A stretch of 11,975 nucleotides of DNA from an uncultured Collinsella sp. (lineage in GTDB: Bacteria; Actinomycetota; Coriobacteriia; Coriobacteriales; Coriobacteriaceae): contig URRJ01000053.1 in the NCBI GenBank assembly GCA_900550205.1, positions 1 through 11,975 on the forward strand. Direction: 5' to 3'. A program made the position numbers and the translations under genes. The notes beneath the pieces were generated by a model, which was not told where the DNA came from, did no database searches, and saw nothing but the letters and a program-made list of their open reading frames with translations. This document shows, piece after piece, positions 1 to 5,795 of the stretch (positions are counted from its first letter, which is position 1; each line of letters starts with the position of its first letter).

Positions 1-165
1 GTCGTCGAGAACAACGTTCTCGCCGCAGCTCGCGGTGCCGCCGTTACCCGGCGCGATGTAGAGCTTGCCGGCGCGCGGTGATGCTGCGAGTTTAGCTGCC
101 AAAGCATGCTCACGGCCGCCGCTGCCCAACAACAGGATGTCGATGGTTTGAGTGTCCGCCTTCAA
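1..165 (-). CDS. purD: Phosphoribosylamine-glycine ligase (GAR synthetase), N-terminal part only
   Basis: PurD makes glycinamide ribonucleotide from phosphoribosylamine, glycine and ATP, the second step of de novo purine synthesis in the cytoplasm. Only the first 55 codons are in the window; the gene continues past the left edge. The visible protein has the family's signature N-terminus: a short beta strand (IDILLLG), the glycine-rich loop GSGGREHALA (residues 14-23) and APGNGGTA (residues 38-45), which begin the N-terminal PurD domain. I place the start at a TTG because an AGGAGG ribosome binding site (171-176) sits 5 nt upstream and no ATG or GTG is better placed. It lies downstream of purA in the same direction, so two purine genes are adjacent, although purA makes AMP from IMP rather than IMP itself. 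The 117-nt spacer holds competing stems that could regulate purD. Family call very confident; the start codon is likely. Confidence 0.93.
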   Translation of the reverse strand, partial: MKADTQTIDILLLGSGGREHALAAKLAASPRAGKLYIAPGNGGTASCGENVVLDD

Positions 166-205
166 GGGTGCCTCCTCTATGGATGAACGGCCCGCTCCGC
201 GCGAG

Positions 206-261
206 CCCTTTGCAAGCAAATATACCCCTCGGCCGCCCGTCCGGGCTGCAAAGGGGTATAT
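206..261 (-). promoter_or_regulatory. Two mutually exclusive stems in the purA-purD spacer
   Basis: Two perfect inverted repeats share bases. Stem 1 pairs 252-261 with 220-229 (10 bp, AGGGGTATAT on one arm, 22-nt loop with a small CCCG/CGGG hairpin inside). Stem 2 pairs 247-255 with 206-214 (9 bp, TGCAAAGGG on one arm). Both need 252-255, so only one can form at a time in the RNA read towards purD. No U-run follows either stem, and neither covers the purD ribosome binding site. The pairing is directly visible; a role in attenuation, processing or protein binding is inference. Confidence 0.45.
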
Positions 262-276
262 CGCAATAACCGTATA

Positions 277-300
277 AACCGATTACTTCCAGAATCGGTT
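277..300 (-). terminator. Possible weak hairpin spanning the purA stop codon
   Basis: A perfect 8-bp inverted repeat (AACCGATT at 277-284, AATCGGTT at 293-300) with an 8-nt loop overlaps the last codons and stop of purA. In the minus-strand RNA it is followed by UUUAUA. It could end or slow purA transcription, or protect the 3' end, but the stem is AU-rich and the U-run is broken, so it is at best weak. Confidence 0.3.
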
Positions 301-1569
301 GATGATCTGCTCGCGACCGGCGCCGACGCCAATGAACGTCACGCGGGTGTGTGCCAGATCTTCGATAAACGCCACGTAGTCCTGAGCCTCTTGCGGCAGC
401 TCATCAAAGCTGCGGCAACCGGTGATATCGCACTTCCAGCCAGGAAGCTCCTCGTAGATGGGCTTGGCGTGCTCAAAGCGCACCTGGTGCTCGGGCACGC
501 TCGTGTAGCGCTCGCCATCGACGTCATAGGCAACGCACACCTTAATGATGTCGAAGGCCGAAAGCACGTCGAGCTTGGTCATGGCGATGTCGGTGAGACC
601 GTTGACGCGCGAGGCATAGTTGGCGATAGGGCCGTCAAACCAGCCGCAGCGACGACGGCGACCGGTGGTCACGCCGTACTCGTAGCCCTCCTCGGTCAGC
701 GTGTGACCGGCCTCGGACTCGTAGGAAAGCTCGGTAGGCATGGGGCCCGAACCGACGCGGGTGATATAGGCCTTCATGACGCCCAGCACGCGGTCGACGT
801 TCTTCATGCCGACGCCGGAACCGGTAATGGCGCCGCCGGCGGTGCAATTGGAAGACGTCACGTACGGATAGGTACCGTGATCGATGTCGAGCAGCGTCGC
901 CTGGGCGCCCTCAAACAGCAAGTCCTTGCCCTCATCGATCATATTGTTGAGCAGCAGGCTCGTCTCGGTGATGTAGGGACGCAGGCGCTCGGCCATGGGC
1001 AGGTACTCTTCGCAGATCTGGTCCACGGTATAGGTGGGCAGATTGTAGATGAGCTCCAGCTCGGGGTTCACGCGGGCAAGAGCGGTCTCCAGCTTGTCGC
1101 GGAACAGCTCCTCATCCAGCATGTCCTGCATGCGCAGGCCGATGCGGGCCATCTTATCCTGGTAGCACGGACCGATGCCGCGCTTGGTGGTACCGATGTT
1201 CTTCTTGCCGAGCTTTTGCTCAAAGGCGCCATCCAGATCGATGTGGTACGGCATGATCACGTGCGCGTTGCCGCTGATCTTGAGATTCTTGGTGGTGATG
1301 CCGTCGGCCTCGAACATGTCGATCTCCTCAAGGACAACCTTGGGGTTGACGACGCAGCCGTTACCGATCACCGACACATGATCGGAATACATGATGCCGG
1401 AGGGCACCTGGTGCAGGCCGTACTTCTTGCCGTTGACGACGATGGTGTGGCCGGCGTTGTTGCCGCCCGAGTAGCGCACGACGGCATCGAAGTCGCCGGC
1501 GACCAGGTCGCAGATCTTACCTTTGCCCTCATCGCCCCACTGGGCACCGACCAAAACGGTTGACGGCAT
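283..1569 (-). CDS. purA: Adenylosuccinate synthetase
   Basis: PurA joins IMP and aspartate using GTP to give adenylosuccinate, the committed step from IMP to AMP. The protein is 428 aa, the normal length for the family, and complete. Visible hallmarks are the GTP-binding loop GAQWGDEGKGK (residues 8-18) with the catalytic Asp13, the NNAGHT segment with catalytic His41, GTTKRGIGP near residue 127, and the TTGRRRRCGW segment near residue 302 that belongs to the substrate-binding region. The ATG start has an AAGGAGT ribosome binding site (1574-1580) 4 nt upstream and gives the expected N-terminus. A likely promoter overlaps the end of dnaB, so purA can be transcribed apart from it. purD lies downstream on the same strand. 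Nothing in the protein looks truncated or shifted. Confidence 0.98.
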   Translation of the reverse strand: MPSTVLVGAQWGDEGKGKICDLVAGDFDAVVRYSGGNNAGHTIVVNGKKYGLHQVPSGIMYSDHVSVIGNGCVVNPKVVLEEIDMFEADGITTKNLKISGNAHVIMPYHIDLDGAFEQKLGKKNIGTTKRGIGPCYQDKMARIGLRMQDMLDEELFRDKLETALARVNPELELIYNLPTYTVDQICEEYLPMAERLRPYITETSLLLNNMIDEGKDLLFEGAQATLLDIDHGTYPYVTSSNCTAGGAITGSGVGMKNVDRVLGVMKAYITRVGSGPMPTELSYESEAGHTLTEEGYEYGVTTGRRRRCGWFDGPIANYASRVNGLTDIAMTKLDVLSAFDIIKVCVAYDVDGERYTSVPEHQVRFEHAKPIYEELPGWKCDITGCRSFDELPQEAQDYVAFIEDLAHTRVTFIGVGAGREQIINRFWK

Positions 1570-1635
1570 GTTTACTCCTTACATTCATGGACTGTCCGTG
1601 CGCCACGATGGCGCGCAGAAGCACAAAACATTCCC

Positions 1636-1664
1636 AGTATACCCGTGCAACGGGCGCCTGTCCT
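1636..1664 (-). promoter_or_regulatory. Likely sigma-70-type promoter for purA
   Basis: On the minus strand, AGGACA (1659-1664, 4 of 6 to TTGACA) is 17 nt from TATACT (1636-1641, 5 of 6 to TATAAT). Transcription would start near 1629 and give a leader of about 60 nt. The -35 overlaps the dnaB stop codon. The leader holds a small GCGCCA/TGGCGC hairpin (1600-1614). I recognise no known purine-repressor operator. Confidence 0.5.
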
Positions 1665-3054
1665 ACTCCTCGGCATGCGCCCCATCAAGCTCATAGAACT
1701 TGGTGGATGCCGGCAGGAACATCAGGTCGACGTCGCCAATCGGGCCCGAACGGTTCTTGGCCACGACGATACGCGTAACGCCCTCGTCGGGTCGATCATC
1801 GCGCGAGGCCTCGGCCTCGTCGGCAGAGCGGTCCAAGAACATGACGATGTCGGCGTCTTGCTCGATGGAGCCCGATTCACGCAGGTCGGAAAGCTGCGGG
1901 CGCTTGCCGGTACGAGATTCGACCTGACGTGACAGCTGAGACAGTGCAATGAGCGGGATCTTGAGCTCCTTGGCCATGATCTTTAAACCACGCGACATCT
2001 CGGAGACCTCGACGGTACGGCTCTCGGAACGACGGCCCGGCGGAGGACTCACCAGCTGCAGGTAGTCCAGGATGATGATTGCCTTCTCCTTGTTATGGAG
2101 CATGCGGCGGCTCTTGGCGCGAATCTCGGTCACCGTGGTACCGGGCGTATCGTCAATCAGGATATCGAGCTTGGACAACGTCTGCGTAGCCTCGTTGATA
2201 TTGGCCCACTGCTCGGGACTAATGCGGCCCGTGCGGAAGTCGCTGATCGACATCATGGCATAGGCGCAAATCAGGCGCTGGGCAATTTCCTTGCCCGACA
2301 TCTCCAGTGAGAAGAAGCCGACCGTATAACCCGCGGCAGCAGCGTTGAGCGCCAGGTTCAGAGCGAACGACGTCTTACCTACAGCAGGACGAGCGCCGAT
2401 GATGATGAGCTGGCCCTCGCGGAAGCCCATAAGCATACGGTCGAGTGACGGAAAGCCCGTGGGCACGCCCGCCGCCTGACCGCCGGCCTGGCACACTTCC
2501 TCGGCCTCGTTATAGGCCTCGACCATAAACTCAGTCAGCGTCTTGTAGCTCGACTTGACCTCGCGCGCCGTAACCTTGAGCAGCTTGCTCTCGGCTAGCT
2601 CCACGACCTCTTTGGTGTCGGTGGGGGCGTTATAGGCCAGCGCGTTGATCTCGTTGGTGGCGCCGATCAGCTCGCGCAGCATCGAGTCGCGACGCACGAT
2701 GGCGGCATGGTGCTGCCAGTTGACGAGCGACAGAGTCTGACCCATCAGCTCCAAAATGTACGCCTCGCCGCCCACGGCATCGAGTTTGTTGATGCTTCGC
2801 AGGTAATCGATGAGCGAGATGGAGTCGATGGGGATGCGACTGTTGTACATATCGACCATCGCGGTATAGATGGTCTTATGAATGGGCCGGTAGAAGTCAT
2901 CGGGCTGCAACTCGACCTGGGCCTCTTCGACCACCTCGGGTGACAGCAGCATGGCGGCCAGTACGTTGGCCTCTGCATCTTGGTTTTGAGGGAGACCCAA
3001 CTTGGAGCCACGGTCCTCGACCGTCAGCCCCGTCTCCCTTTCGTCATATGCCAT
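1663..3054 (-). CDS. dnaB: Replicative DNA helicase DnaB
   Basis: DnaB is the hexameric ATP-driven helicase that unwinds DNA ahead of the replisome and recruits primase. From the chosen start the protein is 463 aa, normal for the family. The N-terminal primase-interacting domain begins near LPQNQDAEANVL (residues 21-32). The RecA-like motor domain carries Walker A GARPAVGKTS (about 220-229), FFSLEMS (about 247-253), the Walker B strand IIILDYLQL (about 326-334) and the segment RIVVAKNRSGPIG (about 428-440) with the likely arginine finger. No intein interrupts the motor domain, a place where DnaB inteins are common. The frame is open from an ATG at 3066, but the ATG at 3054 (protein begins MAYDERE) has a GAGG site 6 nt upstream and the earlier ones have none, so I use 3054. 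A strong terminator lies after rplI, so dnaB probably needs its own promoter in 3067-3209; I could not find a convincing one. purA follows after 93 nt. Confidence 0.97.
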   Translation of the reverse strand: MAYDERETGLTVEDRGSKLGLPQNQDAEANVLAAMLLSPEVVEEAQVELQPDDFYRPIHKTIYTAMVDMYNSRIPIDSISLIDYLRSINKLDAVGGEAYILELMGQTLSLVNWQHHAAIVRRDSMLRELIGATNEINALAYNAPTDTKEVVELAESKLLKVTAREVKSSYKTLTEFMVEAYNEAEEVCQAGGQAAGVPTGFPSLDRMLMGFREGQLIIIGARPAVGKTSFALNLALNAAAAGYTVGFFSLEMSGKEIAQRLICAYAMMSISDFRTGRISPEQWANINEATQTLSKLDILIDDTPGTTVTEIRAKSRRMLHNKEKAIIILDYLQLVSPPPGRRSESRTVEVSEMSRGLKIMAKELKIPLIALSQLSRQVESRTGKRPQLSDLRESGSIEQDADIVMFLDRSADEAEASRDDRPDEGVTRIVVAKNRSGPIGDVDLMFLPASTKFYELDGAHAEE

Positions 3055-3101
3055 GAGCATCCTCATTCATATCGCTTGCGAGCATCCATAGTATCAGCCA
3101 C

Positions 3102-3172
3102 AGTCCCAAAACGGGCCGCGCCCCGGCAATCATCACCGAACGAAACGGATGAACGGTTCCGCATTTGGGACT
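3102..3172. repeat. 9-bp inverted repeat upstream of dnaB
   Basis: AGTCCCAAA (3102-3110) and TTTGGGACT (3164-3172) are perfect inverted copies 53 nt apart in the dnaB upstream region. The spacing suggests a pair of oppositely oriented protein-binding sites rather than a simple hairpin. The 9-mer ATTTGGGAC at 3163-3171 recurs at 11613-11621, in the spacer between the DUF151 gene and the tRNA genes. Function unknown. Confidence 0.4.
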
Positions 3173-3209
3173 TCACCGCAACGCCTGCCATGGCGCTCGC
3201 TGAGCGTAG

Positions 3210-3246
3210 AAAATAAAAGGGCGCCCTGGTCTCCCAGAGCGCCCTT
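3210..3246 (-). terminator. Strong intrinsic terminator after rplI
   Basis: Arms 3217-3229 and 3234-3246 form a 13-bp stem with one G-U pair in the RNA and a GAGA tetraloop. It is followed on the minus strand by UUUUAUUUU. It lies 32 nt past the rplI stop and marks the end of the rpsF-ssb-rpsR-rplI transcript before dnaB. Confidence 0.9.
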
Positions 3247-3278
3247 CTTAGAACAAGATTGTTGCGTTGCAGCAAATG

Positions 3279-3818
3279 CTACTCGGCAGCAGCCTCAGTC
3301 TCGACCTCGGCGGTCTCGGCCTCGGCGGCCTCAGTGGCCTCCTCAGCCTCAGCCTCGGCAGCGAGCTCCTCGGCGGTAATGCCGACGAGGACGACAACCT
3401 CGGCCTTGATCTCGCGGTACAGCGAGATGGCAACGGTGTGGGCACCGGCAACCTTGATGGGCTTACCGAGCTCGACGCGCTTGCGGTCGATGTCCATACC
3501 GAGCTGAGCCTTGATGGCGTCAGCAATCATAGCGGCGGTAACGGAGCCAAAGAGGATGCCCTCGTCGCCGACCTTGACGTCAACGGTGACCGTCTTGCCC
3601 TCGAAGGCAGCCTTAGTCTCGTTGGCGGTAGCCAGACGGACGGCCTCGCGCTTGGCGATGTTGTTGCGACGCTCGTCAAGCTGCTTGAGGTTGCCCTTGG
3701 TGGCGGCAACAGCGAGCTTCTTGGGGAACAGGAAGTTCTCAGCGTAACCCTGAGCGACCTCTACGACGTCACCCTCGCCGCCCTTGCCCTTGATCTCATC
3801 GAGAAGAATAACCTTCAT
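3279..3818 (-). CDS. rplI: 50S ribosomal protein L9 with an acidic Ala/Glu-rich tail
   Basis: L9 binds 23S rRNA at the base of the L1 stalk through its N-terminal domain and holds a second domain away from the ribosome on a long helix; it helps maintain reading frame. The start MKVILLDEIKGKGGEGDVV and the segment AENFLFPKKLA (residues 26-36) are diagnostic of the N-terminal domain. The rest follows the usual plan up to about residue 150. The protein is 179 aa, about 30 longer than typical L9. The extra C-terminus, from about residue 149, is built almost only of Ala, Glu, Thr and Val, is strongly acidic and looks disordered. The DNA beneath it repeats GCCTC-like units, so it may vary in length between strains. 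A GGGAG site lies 7 nt before the ATG. It is the last gene of the rpsF cluster, 15 nt after rpsR, and is followed by a strong terminator. Confidence 0.97.
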   Translation of the reverse strand: MKVILLDEIKGKGGEGDVVEVAQGYAENFLFPKKLAVAATKGNLKQLDERRNNIAKREAVRLATANETKAAFEGKTVTVDVKVGDEGILFGSVTAAMIADAIKAQLGMDIDRKRVELGKPIKVAGAHTVAISLYREIKAEVVVLVGITAEELAAEAEAEEATEAAEAETAEVETEAAAE

Positions 3819-3833
3819 GATGTGTCTCCCTTC

Positions 3834-4100
3834 TTAGCCGCGGTCGCGGTTGCCACGAGAGGAAACCACGGGGACGGTGTACGGCAGGAGAGCCATCTCG
3901 CGGGCGCGCTTGATGGCGTTGGCGATGTCATGCTGATGCTGCGTGCAAGCGCCAGTGACGCGACGGGGCTTGATCTTGCCACGGTCGGTCATGTACTTAC
4001 GGAGAAGCTGAGTGTCCTTATAGTCGATGAACTCAGTGTTCTCCTTGCAGAACTGGCAGTACTTACGACGCGGCTGACGTGCAGAATAATCATTAGCCAT
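3834..4100 (-). CDS. rpsR: 30S ribosomal protein S18
   Basis: S18 sits on the platform of the small subunit and pairs with S6. The protein is 88 aa, about the usual length, with a basic N-terminus (QPRRKYCQFC) and the family core YKDTQLLRKYMTDRGKI followed by RRVTGACTQHQ. The CQFC pair, a third Cys in TGAC and nearby His residues suggest the zinc-binding (C+) form of S18; many bacteria carry a C- form, so this could matter for zinc response. The frame stays open upstream to 4148, but the ATG at 4100 gives the standard N-terminus and has a GAAAGG site 9 nt upstream, so I start there. It lies between ssb and rplI in the conserved rpsF-ssb-rpsR-rplI order. Confidence 0.97.
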   Translation of the reverse strand: MANDYSARQPRRKYCQFCKENTEFIDYKDTQLLRKYMTDRGKIKPRRVTGACTQHQHDIANAIKRAREMALLPYTVPVVSSRGNRDRG

Positions 4101-4165
4101 GTCAAAATACCTTTCATTTGGCAACTTCCGAAGCCGCCTCTCACTCAAAAATAGGTGAACAACCC

Positions 4166-4618
4166 TTAGAACGGGATGTCCTCATCGTAGACGTCGACCG
4201 CGGGCGGCGTGGCCACCGGTGCGGCAGGACGTGCTGCGGGCGCGGGAGCTGCGGGGGCGTAACCGCCCTGATCGTAGCCACCCTGGCCACCACGGGAGCT
4301 CATAAACTCGATCTCATCGACGATGACCTCAAGCTTGCTCCGGCGCTGGCCGTCGCGCTCCCAAGAGCTGTAGCGCAGCTTGCCCTCGATCGCGACCTTG
4401 TTTCCCTTTGCCAGGAAACGGCTCACGGCCTCGGCGCGCGTGCCGAACATAGTGCAGTCGACAAAGTTGGGATAGTCCTCCCACTCGCCAGTCTGCGCGT
4501 TACGGCGACGATCGTTGACGGCGACGCCAAAGGACAGAACCTGGGTTCCGCCGGCGGTGGCGCGCAGCTCGGGATCGCGGGTGAGGTTACCGGTGATGTT
4601 CACTCGATTGATGCTCAT
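4166..4618 (-). CDS. ssb: Single-stranded DNA-binding protein SSB
   Basis: SSB coats single-stranded DNA as a tetramer during replication, recombination and repair, and recruits partner proteins through its C-terminal tip. The protein is 150 aa. The OB-fold occupies about residues 1-106, with the standard opening MSINRVNITGNLTRDPEL and the conserved core around NFVDCTMFGTRAEAVSRFL. A Gly/Ala/Pro-rich flexible linker covers about 108-140 (GGQGGYDQGGY, then APAAPAPAARPAAP). The acidic tip YDEDIPF closely matches the canonical DDDIPF needed for partner binding, so the protein looks complete and functional. The nearest ribosome binding site (GAGGAAG) sits rather far from the ATG, but this start gives the standard N-terminus. 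Its place between rpsF and rpsR couples ribosome and replication protein supply, as in most bacteria. Confidence 0.97.
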   Translation of the reverse strand: MSINRVNITGNLTRDPELRATAGGTQVLSFGVAVNDRRRNAQTGEWEDYPNFVDCTMFGTRAEAVSRFLAKGNKVAIEGKLRYSSWERDGQRRSKLEVIVDEIEFMSSRGGQGGYDQGGYAPAAPAPAARPAAPVATPPAVDVYDEDIPF

Positions 4619-4666
4619 AACTCACTACTTCCTCTTGGGGCACAAGCCCAGTCCAAAACGACAGTC

Positions 4667-4960
4667 TTACTCCTGATCGTCGCGACGGACGATCATGTGG
4701 CGGACCACAGCGTCGGTGATGCGCAGGACGCGATCAAGCTCGGCGATCTGGGTAGGATCTGCGTGGAAGTTGATGAGGGTGTAGTCACCATCGGTGAGGT
4801 CGTTGATCTCGTAGGCGAGCTTGCGCTTGCCCCACTCGTCAACGGAGTCGACCTTGCCAGCGCCCTCAGCGATCGTGGTATCGATACGCTTCATAACAGC
4901 GAGACGAGTCTCGGGGTCGAGCGACGGGTCAACAAAGAACAGCAGTTCATAAGCCTTCAT
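4667..4960 (-). CDS. rpsF: 30S ribosomal protein S6
   Basis: S6 binds the central domain of 16S rRNA together with S18. The protein is 97 aa. The opening MKAYELLFFVDPSL and the segments VDSVDEWGKRKLAYEI, DGDYTLINFHAD and ELDRVLRITDAVVRHM are the normal S6 ferredoxin-like fold in order. There is no long Glu tail. The frame is open to 4981, but the ATG at 4960 gives the family N-terminus and is preceded at 7 nt by an excellent GAGGAGG site, so I use it. It is the first gene of the rpsF-ssb-rpsR-rplI cluster. A likely promoter lies at 5032-5060 and a hairpin in the leader at 4987-5015, where S6:S18 autoregulation would be expected. Confidence 0.97.
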   Translation of the reverse strand: MKAYELLFFVDPSLDPETRLAVMKRIDTTIAEGAGKVDSVDEWGKRKLAYEINDLTDGDYTLINFHADPTQIAELDRVLRITDAVVRHMIVRRDDQE

Positions 4961-4986
4961 ATTGTCACCTCCTCTGGGCAAATGTG

Positions 4987-5015
4987 GCTTCAGGTCGTGA
5001 AGGTGCGCCTGAAGC
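4987..5015 (-). promoter_or_regulatory. Leader hairpin of the rpsF operon, candidate S6:S18 binding site
   Basis: GCTTCAGG and CCTGAAGC form an 8-bp perfect stem (4987-4994 with 5008-5015) with a 13-nt loop, 26 nt before the rpsF start and inside the predicted leader. In many bacteria an rpsF leader structure binds the S6:S18 pair and shuts the operon down, with a conserved CCG in an unpaired region. Here the loop has ACC but no clear CCG, so the match is positional rather than motif-level. Confidence 0.4.
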
Positions 5016-5031
5016 AGGAAAAGACTTGGTA

Positions 5032-5060
5032 ATAATATCTTTCAACCTCCTAGGCTGCAA
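5032..5060 (-). promoter_or_regulatory. Likely promoter of the rpsF-ssb-rpsR-rplI operon
   Basis: On the minus strand TTGCAG (5055-5060) and TATTAT (5032-5037, 5 of 6 to TATAAT) are 17 nt apart. Transcription would start near 5025, giving a leader of about 65 nt. A small CTGCA/TGCAG dyad (5055-5070) overlaps the -35 region. Confidence 0.5.
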
Positions 5061-5410
5061 GAATATGCAGCTACAACCTCATGACCTCCACATATGCCCA
5101 TACTCGCACGGCGTTTCATGCGCATTCCAACCAAATGCTGACCAAAAGCTTGACGGATCTGTGGACAAGATACGATGCCGCGGGGACAAACTGGGCCAAG
5201 CCGCAGGTCAACGGGCACAAGGCTGTGGTCGCAAAATGCATACCAGTGGCTCAATCGACTGCCAAAGAATTTTTAACTTCGTTCGCCCGTGGCTTATTAC
5301 GTCCTTTTTTGAACATTTTGCTCCGCACGATTTTGCTGGTCAGGCTGCTTATATCGCGCACGTAAGGCGTGGCATGCGACACCGCGAATAAAAAAATGCC
5401 AAGTTTTCTG
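5061..5410. other. Gene-free spacer between rpsF and the tRNA-Ser genes
   Basis: About 350 nt with no convincing gene on either strand. Short open frames here lack ribosome binding sites and resemble no family I know. It is richer in A and T than its surroundings, especially 5268-5330. TGTGGACAA at 5160-5168 reads TTGTCCACA on the minus strand, which matches a DnaA box of the high-GC actinobacterial type, but it is alone. A TTGACG (5150-5155) and TACGAT (5171-5176) pair on the plus strand is only 15 nt apart and has no gene to serve. The spacer may be the remains of a lost gene or carry a small RNA I cannot recognise. Confidence 0.5.
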
Positions 5411-5439
5411 TTTGCACTTTGCGATTCCTCGTGTATACT
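5411..5439 (+). promoter_or_regulatory. Likely promoter of the tRNA-Ser genes
   Basis: TTTGCA (5411-5416) and TATACT (5434-5439, 5 of 6 to consensus) are 17 nt apart, ending 16 nt before the mature 5' end of the first tRNA-Ser. Spacing and -10 match are good; the -35 is weaker. Confidence 0.6.
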
Positions 5440-5455
5440 GACTTTCGCATTTAAC

Positions 5456-5546
5456 GGAGAGTTGTCCGAGTGGCCGAAGGAGCACGATTGGAAATCGTGT
5501 AGGCGTCAAAAGCGTCTCCAGGGTTCAAATCCCTGACTCTCCGCCA
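5456..5546 (+). tRNA. tRNA-Ser, anticodon GGA
   Basis: A complete class II tRNA of 91 nt including an encoded CCA. The acceptor arms GGAGAGT (5456-5462) and ACTCTCC (5536-5542) pair fully with discriminator G. The anticodon arm is CACGA/TCGTG with anticodon GGA at 5490-5492. A long variable arm, as expected for serine, and a T-loop TTCAAAT are present. It reads UCC and UCU codons. A likely promoter lies just upstream and a terminator-like hairpin just downstream. Confidence 0.97.
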
Positions 5547-5554
5547 GTTAATTC

Positions 5555-5585
5555 CAAAGCAGGCCTTTGAGCCTGCTTTGTTTTT
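5555..5585 (+). terminator. Intrinsic terminator after tRNA-Ser(GGA)
   Basis: CAAAGCAGGC (5555-5564) and GCCTGCTTTG (5571-5580) form a perfect 10-bp stem with a 6-nt loop, followed by TTTTT (5581-5585). It ends only 9 nt before the next tRNA-Ser gene, so that gene must use read-through or a promoter hidden in this spacer. Confidence 0.85.
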
Positions 5586-5594
5586 ACCCCACGC

Positions 5595-5685
5595 GGAGGG
5601 GTGGCAGAGTGGTTGAATGCGGCGGTCTCGAAAACCGTTTGGCCTGTATAAGGTCACGAGGGTTCGAATCCCTCCTCCTCCGCCA
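5595..5685 (+). tRNA. tRNA-Ser, anticodon CGA
   Basis: A complete class II tRNA of 91 nt with an encoded CCA. The acceptor arms GGAGGGG and CTCCTCC pair with one G-U. The anticodon arm is GCGGT/ACCGT with anticodon CGA at 5629-5631, reading UCG. A long variable arm is present, and the T arm GAGGG-TTCGAAT-CCCTC is perfect. I see no good promoter in the 48 nt separating it from the first tRNA-Ser. Its 3' end is copied, inverted, at 5756-5774. Confidence 0.97.
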
Positions 5686-5696
5686 TTTTGGTTGAG

Positions 5697-5728
5697 AAAG
5701 CTCCCAAGAATGGGAGCTTTTTTGTTTT
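5697..5728 (+). terminator. Intrinsic terminator after tRNA-Ser(CGA)
   Basis: AAAGCTCCCA (5697-5706) and TGGGAGCTTT (5711-5720) form a perfect 10-bp stem with an AGAA loop, followed by TTTGTTTT. Confidence 0.9.
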
Positions 5729-5755
5729 GAGTCCCTAACAAGCAAATACGGCGTA

Positions 5756-5774
5756 GGAGGAGGGATTCGAACCC
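5756..5774 (-). repeat. Inverted 19-nt copy of the tRNA-Ser(CGA) 3' end
   Basis: The 19 nt at 5756-5774 are the exact reverse complement of 5660-5678, which form the T-loop, T-stem and part of the acceptor stem of tRNA-Ser(CGA). On the minus strand the copy reads GGGTTCGAATCCCTCCTCC followed by TACGCC, so it keeps a tRNA-like 3' end, but the other half of a tRNA is absent. It may be a decayed tRNA gene, an attachment-site remnant or part of a repeat element. Confidence 0.75.
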
Positions 5775-5795
5775 GCCAGGGCGCGGAGCGTAAAG

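Noticed and set aside
349..1563. A 404-codon open frame on the plus strand opposite purA
   Set aside because: It lies fully antisense to a clear purA. Its Val/Asp/His/Gly-rich repetitive protein is what antisense reading of high-GC genes gives. The similar long plus-strand frames opposite rplI, ssb and typA, and the minus-strand frame opposite the bactofilin-like gene, are rejected for the same reason.
1663..3054. An intein in dnaB
   Set aside because: The helicase motifs are continuous and the protein has the normal length.
3067..3209. A dnaB promoter near GATACT/TACTAT (about 3088-3095)
   Set aside because: No -35 element lies at a usable distance on the minus strand.
5150..5176. TTGACG and TACGAT as a plus-strand promoter
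   Set aside because: The spacing is only 15 nt, the -10 is poor, and no gene starts within 200 nt downstream.
5042..5254. A 70-codon minus-strand frame in the spacer upstream of rpsF
   Set aside because: It overlaps the predicted rpsF promoter, has no ribosome binding site and has no recognisable domain.
4961..5455. Signal recognition particle RNA, 6S RNA or tmRNA in the long spacer
   Set aside because: I looked for the conserved SRP apical loop and for tRNA-like ends of tmRNA on both strands and did not find them.
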